From Terrimesophilobacter sp036833635 (lineage in GTDB: Bacteria; Actinomycetota; Actinomycetes; Actinomycetales; Microbacteriaceae): a stretch of DNA of 33,738 nt. A program made the position numbers and the translations under genes. Below the pieces are notes generated by a model that was not told where the DNA came from, made no database searches, and saw only the letters and a program-made list of their open reading frames with translations. The DNA is taken from the NCBI GenBank assembly GCA_036833635.1, contig DAITPJ010000009.1:1-33738 (forward strand), given 5' to 3'. Shown in pieces: positions 14,553 to 23,427 of the stretch (positions are counted from its first letter, which is position 1; every line of letters starts with the position of its first letter).

Positions 14553-16815
14553 CACCGCCTCGCTCGGGGGCCGAACTCGTCCAGCCGGATCCTCCCGGGC
14601 CAGGACCGACGTGCTGCGGGTTCTCGTGCTCCTCGCCGCGTTCGGGGCGACCTTCGGCGGCTTGAGCACCATCCTCGAGGGTGTCGCGTGGTGGGTGCTG
14701 TGCATGCTGCTCGCGGTGCTCGTCTTCGGCGGGGGCCTTGCCGTGCGCACCGCCCTCCCGAGGCATCCGCTCGTCGCCCGGATCGTGGGACCGATCGCCG
14801 CTGCCGTCCTCGCGGCGGGGGCGATCGTCATCCGGTTCGCCGCCGACACCGCGATTCTCCTCGTCGTCCCGACCGCCGGGACGTTCGACCGTTTCGGCCG
14901 ACTCGTGCGCGATGCCGGGTATTCGATCACCTGGCAGAACGTCCCCGCGGCGGCCGATGAGCCGATCTCGTTCGTCCTCATGATCGGGGCTGCCGCACTT
15001 CTCGTCCTGGCCGAGATCCTCGCGTTCTCGCTACGCATGCCTGCGCTCGTCGGCGTGCCCCTCGCCGCGATCTTCCTCGTGCCAGGCATGACGCCGGAGG
15101 GAGCGACCGACGGCTGGTTCTTCGTCGCGAGCGCCCTCGCATACCTCGCTCTGCTCCTCGTCGGGCGGCGTGGCCAACTCGTGCCGACGGTCGCGATCGC
15201 CGCCGCCGCGGTCGTCAGCGGCCTCATCCTGCCCTCCGCGCTGCCGAGCACCGACATCACGGCGACGAGCAACAGCCTCGGCCCTTCGGTCTCGACCGGC
15301 GTCAATCCGATGCTGCGCCTCGGAGAAGACCTTCGCAGCGGCGACAGCCACGTCGCTCTCACGTACAGCACGGTGTCCGGCACTCCGCGGTACCTGAGGC
15401 TCGTCGAGGTCTCCAACTTCTTCAGCTCGCGGTGGGGACCCACCCAGCCGGCGCTCGACCCCGACAATCGGCCGGCCGACTTCCCGCGCCCGCCTGGTCT
15501 CGCCGTCGGCATCACGACGGAGAACGAGGTCACCTACCTTCACGTCGGGAACCTCCTGAGCCCATGGCTGCCCGTCCCGTATCCGGCCACGAGTATCACG
15601 GGGCTCACCGGTTCATGGCAGTACCTGCCGGAGTCCTTCACTGTCGCGAGCAACCTCTCGCTCGCCCGCGGCGAGGACTACACCGTCTCGAGCGTCGTGC
15701 TCGCCCCGACGCCCGAGCAGCTCCTCGCCGCCGGATCCCGGGTCCCAGAAGGCTTCTCGGACTACCTCGCCCTGCCGCCGGACACCCCCGAGATCGTCGC
15801 CACGACCGCGAGGGATCTCACCGAGAGCGAGTCGAGCAACTACGAACGTGCCCTCGCCATTCAGGAGTACCTGAGATCGGCCCCCTTCCAGTACTCCGAA
15901 ACGGCGCCGGTGACCGACGGCTACGACACGACCGGGGTCGACGCCGTCGCCGCCTTCCTCGAGCAGCATCGCGGCTACTGCATCCACTTCGCGTCGGCCA
16001 TGGCCGTCATGGCGCGGGAGCTCGGCATTCCGAGCCGCATCATCGTCGGGTTCCAGCCTGGCTCACTGCAGAACGGAAGCGACCGCGGGCGCCGCATCTT
16101 CGAGGTCACGACGAAGGACCTTCACGCCTGGCCAGAGCTCTACTTCTCCGGGATCGGCTGGGTCCAGTTCGAACCCACCCCGAGCCGCGGCGCGATCCCC
16201 GACTACGCGAACCAGGCGCTCGCGGGAGTCCCTGGGATCCAGCCGGGGGTCGGGGGAGCCGGCAATCCGCCGCCGGGGCTGGGTGACGGGTCCGCTCCGC
16301 AGATCGACGCCGGCCCGACCGTCGTGAGGTGGCTCACGAGCGGCGGGACGCCGATCTGGTTCGCGATCGGAGGGGGCGTCATCGTCCTCGGCGGGATCGT
16401 CCTTCTCCCCGCGGGCCTGCGAGCGCTTCGCCGGAGGCGCCGAATCGTGGCGCTGAGAGCCGGCCGCGGCACCGTCGCCTCCGCCTGGCAGGAGGTCGTC
16501 GAGACGTCGGAGGATGTCGGCATCCTCGTGAGCAGGACGCTCACTCCGCGCGAGGCCGTCGCGCGCCTTCATCGAGTACGCGGGATGACCGACGCCGGCC
16601 GGGAGGCACTCGCCCGCATCGGGCAGGCCCTCGAACGCGAGGGCTACGGGCGCCCATCGCCGGGGTTCAGGGGTGACGCTGCCCTCGCCGACGATCTGGC
16701 CTCTGTCCTCGCCTGTCTCATGGCGGGCGCCGACGGGAATGACCGGTTCAAGGCCATGGTGCTGCCACCGTCGCTCGTCTCGCGTACCGTGAAGCTCGTG
16801 GGTAGGTTGGCATGA
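14536..16815 (+). CDS. Membrane transglutaminase-like protein, TgpA type (first paralogue)
   Basis: 759 residues. Six or more N-terminal membrane segments are followed by an extracytoplasmic transglutaminase core with Cys482 in GYCIHFASAMAVMARELG, His530 in DLHAWPELYF and an acidic third residue in QFEPTP (Glu546, where many family members have Asp). A Pro/Gly linker, one membrane segment (IWFAIGGGVIVLGGIVLLP, about residue 606) and an Arg-rich cytosolic C-terminus follow. The role is unknown but probably acts on cell-wall or envelope proteins. ATG 14536 overlaps the DUF58 gene by 17 bp; ATG 14545 is an alternative. The catalytic residues are present, so it should be active. Confidence 0.9.
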   Translation: MAAMPDTASLGGRTRPAGSSRARTDVLRVLVLLAAFGATFGGLSTILEGVAWWVLCMLLAVLVFGGGLAVRTALPRHPLVARIVGPIAAAVLAAGAIVIRFAADTAILLVVPTAGTFDRFGRLVRDAGYSITWQNVPAAADEPISFVLMIGAAALLVLAEILAFSLRMPALVGVPLAAIFLVPGMTPEGATDGWFFVASALAYLALLLVGRRGQLVPTVAIAAAAVVSGLILPSALPSTDITATSNSLGPSVSTGVNPMLRLGEDLRSGDSHVALTYSTVSGTPRYLRLVEVSNFFSSRWGPTQPALDPDNRPADFPRPPGLAVGITTENEVTYLHVGNLLSPWLPVPYPATSITGLTGSWQYLPESFTVASNLSLARGEDYTVSSVVLAPTPEQLLAAGSRVPEGFSDYLALPPDTPEIVATTARDLTESESSNYERALAIQEYLRSAPFQYSETAPVTDGYDTTGVDAVAAFLEQHRGYCIHFASAMAVMARELGIPSRIIVGFQPGSLQNGSDRGRRIFEVTTKDLHAWPELYFSGIGWVQFEPTPSRGAIPDYANQALAGVPGIQPGVGGAGNPPPGLGDGSAPQIDAGPTVVRWLTSGGTPIWFAIGGGVIVLGGIVLLPAGLRALRRRRRIVALRAGRGTVASAWQEVVETSEDVGILVSRTLTPREAVARLHRVRGMTDAGREALARIGQALEREGYGRPSPGFRGDAALADDLASVLACLMAGADGNDRFKAMVLPPSLVSRTVKLVGRLA

Positions 16816-16903
16816 ATGCGCCTCGACACGGGAGGCCGGTCTGGCAGACTCGCAGGATGCACGGCACGGATGCACGGCCAACGACGGCAGAGAAGGGTGA
16901 CCA

Positions 16904-17899
16904 GTGAGCGATATCGCAGACACAGTCCAGCTCGCAGACTTCCATGCGCTCAGCAGGGACGTCGTTCGGAGCGTCGAGACCGTGATCGACGGCAAGCGGG
17001 AAGCCGTCGAACTCGCTCTCACCACTGTCCTCGCCGAGGGGCACCTTCTCATCGAGGACGTCCCCGGAGTCGGCAAGACCATGCTCGCAAGGGCGCTCGC
17101 TCGCTCGATCGACTGCACGGTCAACCGCATCCAGTTCACCCCTGACCTGCTCCCGAGCGACATCACCGGCGTCTCCGTCTTCAACCAGGCCGACCGTGCC
17201 TTCGAGTTCAAGCCTGGGCCGGTCTTCGCGAACATCGTGATCGGCGACGAGATCAACCGCGCGAGCCCCAAGACCCAATCCGCCCTGCTCGAGAGCATGG
17301 AGGAGGGCCAGGTGAGCGTCGACGGCAAGACGTACCCGCTCGCCCGTCCGTTCACCGTCGTCGCGACCCAGAACCCCGTCGAGATGGAGGGCACCTACCC
17401 GCTGCCGGAAGCCCAGCGTGATCGCTTCATGGTGCGCATCTCGATGGGTTACCCGGATGACACGGCTGAGCTCGCCATGCTGCGCACCCGCGAGCTCACG
17501 AGCCCGCTCGACAGCCTCACGCCGGTGATCTCCCTCGAGCAGCTCACCGCGATGATCGCGGAGGTGCGCAGGATCTATGTCTCGCAGGCCGTGGAGCAAT
17601 ACGCCGTGAGCATCGCGCAGGAGACCCGGCGCGACCGCGAGCTGCGTCTAGGGGCGAGTCCGCGCGCGACGCTGCACCTCGTGCGTGCGGCCAAGGCCAG
17701 GGCGGCGCTCGACGGTCGAGAGTTCGTCCTCCCAGATGACGTCGACGCGCTCGCCGTTCCCGTACTCGGCCACCGGCTCATCGCTGCGGCGCGGATCGCG
17801 GGAACCGGTTCTGCCTTCCAGTCGAACAGCATCGCCGACATCATCCACCGGATCATTGCTGCGACGCCGGTGCCGCTCGGCGCCGGTGAGCCCGCGTAA
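16904..17899 (+). CDS. moxR: MoxR-family AAA+ ATPase
   Basis: 331 residues of the MoxR chaperone-like AAA+ group, cytosolic, probably acting with the DUF58 proteins to assemble or regulate envelope factors. Walker A VPGVGKT at residues 53-59, Walker B IVIGDE at 111-116 followed by INRASPKTQSALLESMEEGQ, sensor and arginine-finger region VVATQNPVEMEGTYPLPEAQ with QRDRF, and the C-terminal lid with ASPRATLHL. The GTG start has AGAAGGG 7 nt upstream. It stands between two DUF58/transglutaminase pairs, so a single ATPase may serve both. Confidence 0.93.
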   Translation: MSDIADTVQLADFHALSRDVVRSVETVIDGKREAVELALTTVLAEGHLLIEDVPGVGKTMLARALARSIDCTVNRIQFTPDLLPSDITGVSVFNQADRAFEFKPGPVFANIVIGDEINRASPKTQSALLESMEEGQVSVDGKTYPLARPFTVVATQNPVEMEGTYPLPEAQRDRFMVRISMGYPDDTAELAMLRTRELTSPLDSLTPVISLEQLTAMIAEVRRIYVSQAVEQYAVSIAQETRRDRELRLGASPRATLHLVRAAKARAALDGREFVLPDDVDALAVPVLGHRLIAAARIAGTGSAFQSNSIADIIHRIIAATPVPLGAGEPA

Positions 17900-19214
17900 C
17901 CCAGGCATGGCGCGCAACGGGACGTCGGCGGCGGATCGTCGCCGACGCGGGCCGCGCCGCCCCCGGCACTTCGGACTTGCGCGTCGTGGGCGCATCCTCT
18001 TCGTCGTCGGCCTCGTCGCGATCGGCCTGGCGTACCCGATCGCGCGCACCGAGCTGCTCTACCTCGGTTCGCTCCTGGCCGGGATGCCTCTTCTCGCCCT
18101 CGCCTTCGTGCGGTTCCGGCGCCAGAGGATGGGCGTCGCGAGGCGGTTCTCCCCGCTCGTCGCCGAGGCAGGGAGCCCCGTTGCCGTGACCGTCGAGATC
18201 CGGAACCTCGGATCAACGAGAACGGGTGAGGCGACCTGGCGCGACGAGTGGCCCTGGGCGCCGCGTGGCACGCCGGCTGCGAGACTGCGCAGCCTGGGCA
18301 GGAACCGGGGAGGCCATGGCACGGACAGTGCCGTACTCGTCGACTACGTGCTCGACCCGCCGCGTCGAGGGGTGTTCGAGATCGGGCCGCTCGTCGTCGA
18401 CTTCGGCGACCCGTTCCAGCTCGCGCGCGGCGAGATCGTGGTCGGCGCCCGCCAGAAGCTCGTCGTGACACCCAAAGTCGCAGTCCTCCCGATGACGGGC
18501 CGCTCAATCGCGGCCGACGAGGGCTCTGCGCGTGCGCTCCAGCGCAGGAACATCGGAGGCGACGACGAGCTCATGACGCGCGAGTACCGTTACGGCGACC
18601 CGCTGCGCCGGGTGCACTGGCGGGCGACCGCGCACCACGGTGAGCTCATGGTCCGCGAGCAGGAGCAGCGCAGCCACGCCCAGGCGCGCATCCTGCTCGA
18701 CACGCGGCGCGCGGCGTTCCGTGACGCCAGGCCACCCACTGACCACGAGCCGGAGAGCGACAGTTTCGAGTGGACCGTCTCCTTCACCGCCTCGCTCGCC
18801 CTGCACCTTCAACGCATGGGCTTCACGGTCGAGGTCGTCGAGACGGGGACCCGGCAGCTCGAGTCGCCAGAGCATCCGGAGGACTTTCTCGAAACGCTCG
18901 CCGCGATCTCTCTTGTCGACGAGCCGGTCCCGCACGGCGTCCGCTCCCTGCTGCCGGACCCTGGCCGTGCGCTCGGTTCTGTCTTCGCTGTCGTCGCGGA
19001 TGCCGAACCGCACACGATCGACAGGCTCATCTCCCAGCGTCACCACTTCGACGCCGCGACCGCCTTCGTCGTGAACCCGCACAACGAGCGCGTGTTCGGC
19101 CCCCTGCGCGACGCCGGGTGGACGAGCGTGGCCGTGCGCCCGACCGATGACCTCGCGGCCGTGTGGCTCGCGGCGGCGGAGCTCGCGGAGGTGAAGCATC
19201 GTGCCAGGGCCTGA
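17886..19214 (+). CDS. DUF58-domain protein (second paralogue)
   Basis: 442 residues from GTG 17886, which overlaps moxR by 14 bp; ATG 17907 in the same frame would give 435 and neither has a strong ribosome site. An Arg-rich N-terminus is followed by two membrane segments (ILFVVGLVAIGLAYPI, LLYLGSLLAGMPLLALAFV), then PPRRGVFEIGPLVVDFGDPF and the DUF58 hallmark YRYGDPLRRVHWRATAHHG. It matches the first paralogue throughout, with the same order of blocks. It overlaps the following transglutaminase gene by 14 bp. Confidence 0.9.
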   Translation: MSPRNPGMARNGTSAADRRRRGPRRPRHFGLARRGRILFVVGLVAIGLAYPIARTELLYLGSLLAGMPLLALAFVRFRRQRMGVARRFSPLVAEAGSPVAVTVEIRNLGSTRTGEATWRDEWPWAPRGTPAARLRSLGRNRGGHGTDSAVLVDYVLDPPRRGVFEIGPLVVDFGDPFQLARGEIVVGARQKLVVTPKVAVLPMTGRSIAADEGSARALQRRNIGGDDELMTREYRYGDPLRRVHWRATAHHGELMVREQEQRSHAQARILLDTRRAAFRDARPPTDHEPESDSFEWTVSFTASLALHLQRMGFTVEVVETGTRQLESPEHPEDFLETLAAISLVDEPVPHGVRSLLPDPGRALGSVFAVVADAEPHTIDRLISQRHHFDAATAFVVNPHNERVFGPLRDAGWTSVAVRPTDDLAAVWLAAAELAEVKHRARA

Positions 19215-21510
19215 GACGAACCTCTCGAGCCCACGCGGAGCGAGAACGAACCCTCCTCGCCGGCGCGAACCCCGGGCCGGCGCCTGGCGGATCAGCATCG
19301 CCCTGCTCTTCTGCTTCGGCGTCGTGACGGCGGGCCTGTACACGGTGCTGGACGGCGTGCTCTGGTGGTTCGGCCTGTTCTTCGTCCTCGTCGCGATCCT
19401 CGGCACCGCGGCGGCGGCGAGGGCCGCGAGCCGACGCCGCTGGCTCCCCACGGTCGCCGCCTCCGGCGTCCTCCTGCTCCTGCTCACGGTGTTCTTCGCA
19501 GCTCGTACGGCGTTTCTCTTCCTCGTCCCGACGCTCGGGACGCTCGCCGAGTTCGGCGACCTCGGCCAGGCAGGCGCCCTCTCGATCAGCGGGCAGTCGG
19601 TGCCGGCCGAGGTCGTGCCCGGCATCATGTTCCTGCTGTGCCTCGGCATCGGTGCCCTCGCGATCGCCGCGGATGCCGCGGCGGCCACCTGGCGCCTCCC
19701 CGCGCTCGCGGGCCTTCCGCTCGCGGTCGTGCTCGGCATTCCCGGGTTCATCGGCATCCGCCTGACCGATCTCTTCGTCTTCATGCTCGCCGCGATCGCC
19801 TGGCTCGTGCTCCTGAGGGCCGGCCAGCCGCTGCGCCAGACAGGTCGTGCGCTCGGGCTCGGCGCCGTCGCGGTCGCCGTGGCCCTCGCCCTCCCGCTCG
19901 CGCTTCCGCCCGTCGATGAGTCGCAGGCGACGGGCGACTCGTTCAGCGGTTACCTCGCCGGGGTCAACCCGGTGCTCAATCTCGGCAATGACCTGCGGCG
20001 CCAGCTTCCCCGCACCGTCCTCCATTACAACTCGCTCACCGACTCGCCGACCTACCTCAGGCTCGTGAGCCTTCAGAACTTCACGGCGCAGACCTGGGAA
20101 CCGGACCCGCCGACCATCCAGCGCGACAATCGGCCCGCGGCCATCGGGCCGGTTCCCGGTCTCGCTGAGGAGGTCGGCGTCGAGAACGAGACGACGTGGA
20201 TCGACGTACTCAACCTGGGGAGTCCATGGCTGCCGGTGCCGTACCCGGTGACCGGCGTGAGCGGCCTGCGTGGCGACTGGTTCTGGAACTCGGACGACCT
20301 CACGCTCACGAGCCCCGACAGGGCGGCACGGGGGGAGGAGTACCGGGCAGCGAGCCTCATGGTGCAGCCGACCCCCCAGCAGCTCACGAGCGCGGGGTCG
20401 GTCGTCCCGCCCGGGTTCGGGAAGTACCTCGAGCTGCCGGAGAACCTCCCCGAGGTCATCCGTGCGACTGCCGCGGAAGTCGCCGGTTCGGCGACGAGCA
20501 ACTACGGAATGGCGGTCGCGCTCCAGGAATTCTTCCGCGACGGCGCCTTCGCGTATTCGGAGACCGCTCCGGTGGAGGAGGGCTACGACGGCAACGGCAT
20601 GGAGGTGCTCGCGAAGTTCCTCGAAGCGAAGAGCGGGTACTGCATCCACTTCGCCTCCGCCATGGCCGTCATGGCGCGCACCCTCGGCATCCCGTCGCGG
20701 GTCGCGGTCGGGTTCCTGCCGGGCGAGAGGGAGGACGAGCTCGTCGAAGGCAGGGCGTCATTCCGTGTCACGACGAGGGACGTGCACTCCTGGCCAGAGC
20801 TCTACTTCGACGGCATCGGCTGGACCCGATTCGAGCCCACGCCGGGGCTCGGCTTCGTACCGACCTATGCCGACGAGGCGACCCCCGGTGTCCCGGTGCC
20901 GCCCTCCGACCCGACCGACCCCACTGCCGCACCCAGCCCGACACCGAGCCCGACGGCCATCGCTCCTCCCCTCGACCCCGACCGTCCTTCGGCGTCGGAG
21001 AGCGCCGCGGCGCGCTCGCTCGCGTGGGTCGGGCCGGCGCTCATCGCCCTCGCCGTGCTCCTCCTGCTGCTCCTGCCTGCGATCGTGCGCGCTCTGCAGC
21101 GCAGCATCCGGATGCGCCGACTCGCTCGCGGGTCACCGGCTGCAGCGACCGGCTGGCGGGAGCTCCTGCAGACGGCGGAAGACCTCGGTGTCACCATCCC
21201 GTTGACGGCGACGCCCAGGGCTGCGGCGCGCGCGCTCGCGAAGGCGGCCCGCCTTGGCGAGGCCGACACTGTCGCGCTCGAGGGCGCGTTGCGCGTGGTC
21301 GAACGCCAGAGCTTCGCACGGCCGGGCCCGCCGGCATCCGGAGCCGCCCAGGTCGTCCAGGTGGAGCGCATCCTCGCGCGGCTGCGCTCGAGTGCCAGGC
21401 CGCGCGAGAGGATCATCGCGGTGCTTGCCCCGCGGTCTATCTGGTCACGACTTGCGGGACTCGTGGGGTCGCCAGCGCGAACCGCTGCGGCGATCAGCCG
21501 CGTGGGCTGA
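19201..21510 (+). CDS. Membrane transglutaminase-like protein, TgpA type (second paralogue)
   Basis: 769 residues with the same plan as the first paralogue: several N-terminal membrane segments, transglutaminase core with Cys481 (GYCIHFASAMAVMARTLG), His529 (DVHSWPELYF) and Glu545 (RFEPTP), a Pro/Thr/Ser linker (PSPTPSPT), a membrane segment (LAWVGPALIALAVLLLLLLP) and a cytosolic tail. GTG 19201 overlaps the DUF58 gene by 14 bp. The 3' end overlaps the convergent ABC ATPase gene by 17 bp. Confidence 0.9.
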   Translation: MPGPETNLSSPRGARTNPPRRREPRAGAWRISIALLFCFGVVTAGLYTVLDGVLWWFGLFFVLVAILGTAAAARAASRRRWLPTVAASGVLLLLLTVFFAARTAFLFLVPTLGTLAEFGDLGQAGALSISGQSVPAEVVPGIMFLLCLGIGALAIAADAAAATWRLPALAGLPLAVVLGIPGFIGIRLTDLFVFMLAAIAWLVLLRAGQPLRQTGRALGLGAVAVAVALALPLALPPVDESQATGDSFSGYLAGVNPVLNLGNDLRRQLPRTVLHYNSLTDSPTYLRLVSLQNFTAQTWEPDPPTIQRDNRPAAIGPVPGLAEEVGVENETTWIDVLNLGSPWLPVPYPVTGVSGLRGDWFWNSDDLTLTSPDRAARGEEYRAASLMVQPTPQQLTSAGSVVPPGFGKYLELPENLPEVIRATAAEVAGSATSNYGMAVALQEFFRDGAFAYSETAPVEEGYDGNGMEVLAKFLEAKSGYCIHFASAMAVMARTLGIPSRVAVGFLPGEREDELVEGRASFRVTTRDVHSWPELYFDGIGWTRFEPTPGLGFVPTYADEATPGVPVPPSDPTDPTAAPSPTPSPTAIAPPLDPDRPSASESAAARSLAWVGPALIALAVLLLLLLPAIVRALQRSIRMRRLARGSPAAATGWRELLQTAEDLGVTIPLTATPRAAARALAKAARLGEADTVALEGALRVVERQSFARPGPPASGAAQVVQVERILARLRSSARPRERIIAVLAPRSIWSRLAGLVGSPARTAAAISRVG

Positions 21511-22324
21511 GTGCGACGACCGGTCGCCCCGTGCGCGGGTTGTGGAGAATGTCGGCGACAACCCCGTAGACCGCGCCGATGAGCTCGGGCGTAATGGTCT
21601 CCTCCGTCGGCCCGGAGGCAACGACCCTCCCGTGATCGAGCACGATGACGTGGTCGCTGTGCCCCATCGCGAGCGTGAGGTCGTGGAGAGCCGCAACCAC
21701 GGTCACCCCGCCGTCGGCGAGCCCGCGCAGGAGCGCCAGGGTTGCGAGCTGCGCGGCGATGTCGAGATGGTTGGTCGGCTCGTCGAGCAGCAGAAGCCTT
21801 GGCTCCTGGGCGAGAGCGCGCGCGAGGAGCACCCGCTGGCGCTCGCCGCCGGAGAGGCCGGTCACGTCGCGGCCAGCGAAGTCGGTCATGCCGACGGCCG
21901 CGAGGGCGTCCCTGGCAAGCTGGCGGTCCTGCGCGGTCTCCTCGGCGAAGAGACCCAGGTGCGGGATGCGGCCGAGCGCGACGACCTCGGCGACCGTGAG
22001 TGCGAGCTCGGTGCTGGCATCCTGCTCGACGAGGGCGAGCGTTCTCGCGCGGGCACGGCGCGGGAGGGCGAGCAGGTCGGCACCGTCGAACCGGATGCCG
22101 CTCCGGCCTCCTGAGACGGCGGCGATCGGCAGGACGCCGGCGAGCGCGTGGAGCAGGGTCGACTTGCCTGCACCATTGGGGCCGATGAGCGCCGTGACCG
22201 CACCGGCCGGGGCCGAGCAGTCGACCCCGTCGAGGATGAGCGTCCCATCGATGTGGACCGTCACGTGTTCGATGCTGAGCCCGCCCGGCGGCTCTGGCGC
22301 GCTCCTGGCGTCCGTCGCGCTCAC
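21494..22324 (-). CDS. ABC transporter ATP-binding protein, probable F420-0 importer
   Basis: 276 residues, the ATPase of a FecCD/BtuCD-type importer. Walker A LIGPNGAGKST (residues 47-56), signature LSGGERQRVLLARAL, Walker B RLLLLDEPTNHLD and the switch His in VVAALHDLTLA are all present. GTG 22324 overlaps the permease stop by four bases (GTGA), so the genes are translationally coupled. The architecture is shared with iron, heme and cobalamin importers. The F420-0 assignment rests on the binding protein and on the F420 genes nearby. Confidence 0.9.
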   Translation of the reverse strand: MSATDARSAPEPPGGLSIEHVTVHIDGTLILDGVDCSAPAGAVTALIGPNGAGKSTLLHALAGVLPIAAVSGGRSGIRFDGADLLALPRRARARTLALVEQDASTELALTVAEVVALGRIPHLGLFAEETAQDRQLARDALAAVGMTDFAGRDVTGLSGGERQRVLLARALAQEPRLLLLDEPTNHLDIAAQLATLALLRGLADGGVTVVAALHDLTLAMGHSDHVIVLDHGRVVASGPTEETITPELIGAVYGVVADILHNPRTGRPVVALSPRG

Positions 22325-23427
22325 GAGTTGACCCTCCTGCGCGCGAGAAGTGCAGCGAAGACCGGGGCCCCGATGATGGCTGTGACGATGCCGACCGGGA
22401 GCTCTCGCGGGTCGAAGAGCGAGCGGGCTGCCGTATCGGCCCAGATGAGGAAGCTCGCGCCGACGAGCGCGGAGAGCGGGAGCAGCATCCGGTGCCGTGG
22501 ACCGACGAGGAGGCGTACCCCGTGCGGGAGGATGAGCCCGACGAACCCGATCGCGCCGCTCACCGAGACCATCGCACCCGTGAGGAGCGCTGCGCCCGTG
22601 AGCATGATCCAGCGGGTGGCCTGCACATTGACGCCGAGCGTCGCGGCCGCGGTGTCCCCGAAGGCGAAGGCGTCGAGCGTGCGGCCGCTCAGCATGATCG
22701 GGATTCCAGCGACGATGATCGCGGCGATCGCGATGCCGACGGCGGGCCAGCGCGCCCCGGCGAGCGAACCGAGCAGCCATCCGAGAATCTCGCGGTACGA
22801 GTCGCCCGTCACCGTCCAGAAGATCACGAGGCTCGTGATGGCGCCGGCGAGGGCGGAGACGGCGATGCCCGCCAGCACGGTGCGCCCTGGCGTGATGCGG
22901 CCGAAGGCGCCGGCGAGCAGGAGCGTTGCGGCGAGGGCCACCATGGCGCCGAGGAAGGCCGCGACGGGCAGGAGGAGCGCGCTGCCCAGCAGGAGCACGG
23001 CGACGGCCCCGAGCGAGGCGCCGGAGGACAGCCCGAGCAGGTAGGGGTCGGCGAGGGGGTTGCGCGTGATGGCCTGCATGACGACGCCGGCGAGGGCGAG
23101 CCCGGCCCCCACGGCGGCAGCCGTGAGCACGCGGGGGAGCCGCAGCTCCCACACGATGCTGTCGCGCAGCGGGGTGAGCGGAGAGTCCCCGATGCCCAAG
23201 TGGTGCGCGATCGATCCCCAGACCTCGACCGGGGTGATGTGCGCGGGCCCGAACGTCACGGCAACGGTCACCGACGCGAGGAGAAGGGCCACCAGTATCC
23301 CGGTGGTTGAGTAGCGCGCGAGGCGCGCGTATCGAAACCCTCGCCGCGGTGAGGTTGGTTTCGATACGTCCTGCGGGCTACTCAACCGGCAGATCCTTGA
23401 GCTGCCGCGCGAGATCGGCCGCGGCAT
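22321..23427 (-). CDS. ABC transporter permease, FecCD family, probable F420-0 importer
   Basis: Permease of about ten membrane segments with family blocks NPLADPYLLGLSSGASLGA, GWLLGSLAGARWP and GFVGLILPHGVRLLVGPRHR. The start is uncertain because a palindromic element covers the 5' end: its translation, GFRYARLARYSTT, directly precedes the first membrane helix. Starts in frame are ATG 23427 (50 bp inside the preceding gene, used here as the outer limit), TTG 23385 (AAGGA 8 nt upstream, 8-bp overlap, a good candidate) and GTG 23292, which would cut into the first helix. The element seems to have supplied a new N-terminus without destroying the gene. Confidence 0.88.
   Translation of the reverse strand: MPRPISRGSSRICRLSSPQDVSKPTSPRRGFRYARLARYSTTGILVALLLASVTVAVTFGPAHITPVEVWGSIAHHLGIGDSPLTPLRDSIVWELRLPRVLTAAAVGAGLALAGVVMQAITRNPLADPYLLGLSSGASLGAVAVLLLGSALLLPVAAFLGAMVALAATLLLAGAFGRITPGRTVLAGIAVSALAGAITSLVIFWTVTGDSYREILGWLLGSLAGARWPAVGIAIAAIIVAGIPIMLSGRTLDAFAFGDTAAATLGVNVQATRWIMLTGAALLTGAMVSVSGAIGFVGLILPHGVRLLVGPRHRMLLPLSALVGASFLIWADTAARSLFDPRELPVGIVTAIIGAPVFAALLARRRVNS
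23305..23387. repeat. Palindromic element of the GGTTGAGTAG family at a gene junction
   Basis: Left half GGTTGAGTAG...CGTATCGAAACC (23305-23339, with an inner CGCGC/GCGCG hairpin) faces an inverted right half GGTTTCGATACG...CTACTCAACC (23357-23387). On the minus strand the outer GTTGAGTAG encodes Val-Glu-stop of the binding protein, and the rest encodes the permease N-terminus. It has the same outer sequences as the tandem units at 11030-11375. Confidence 0.92.
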
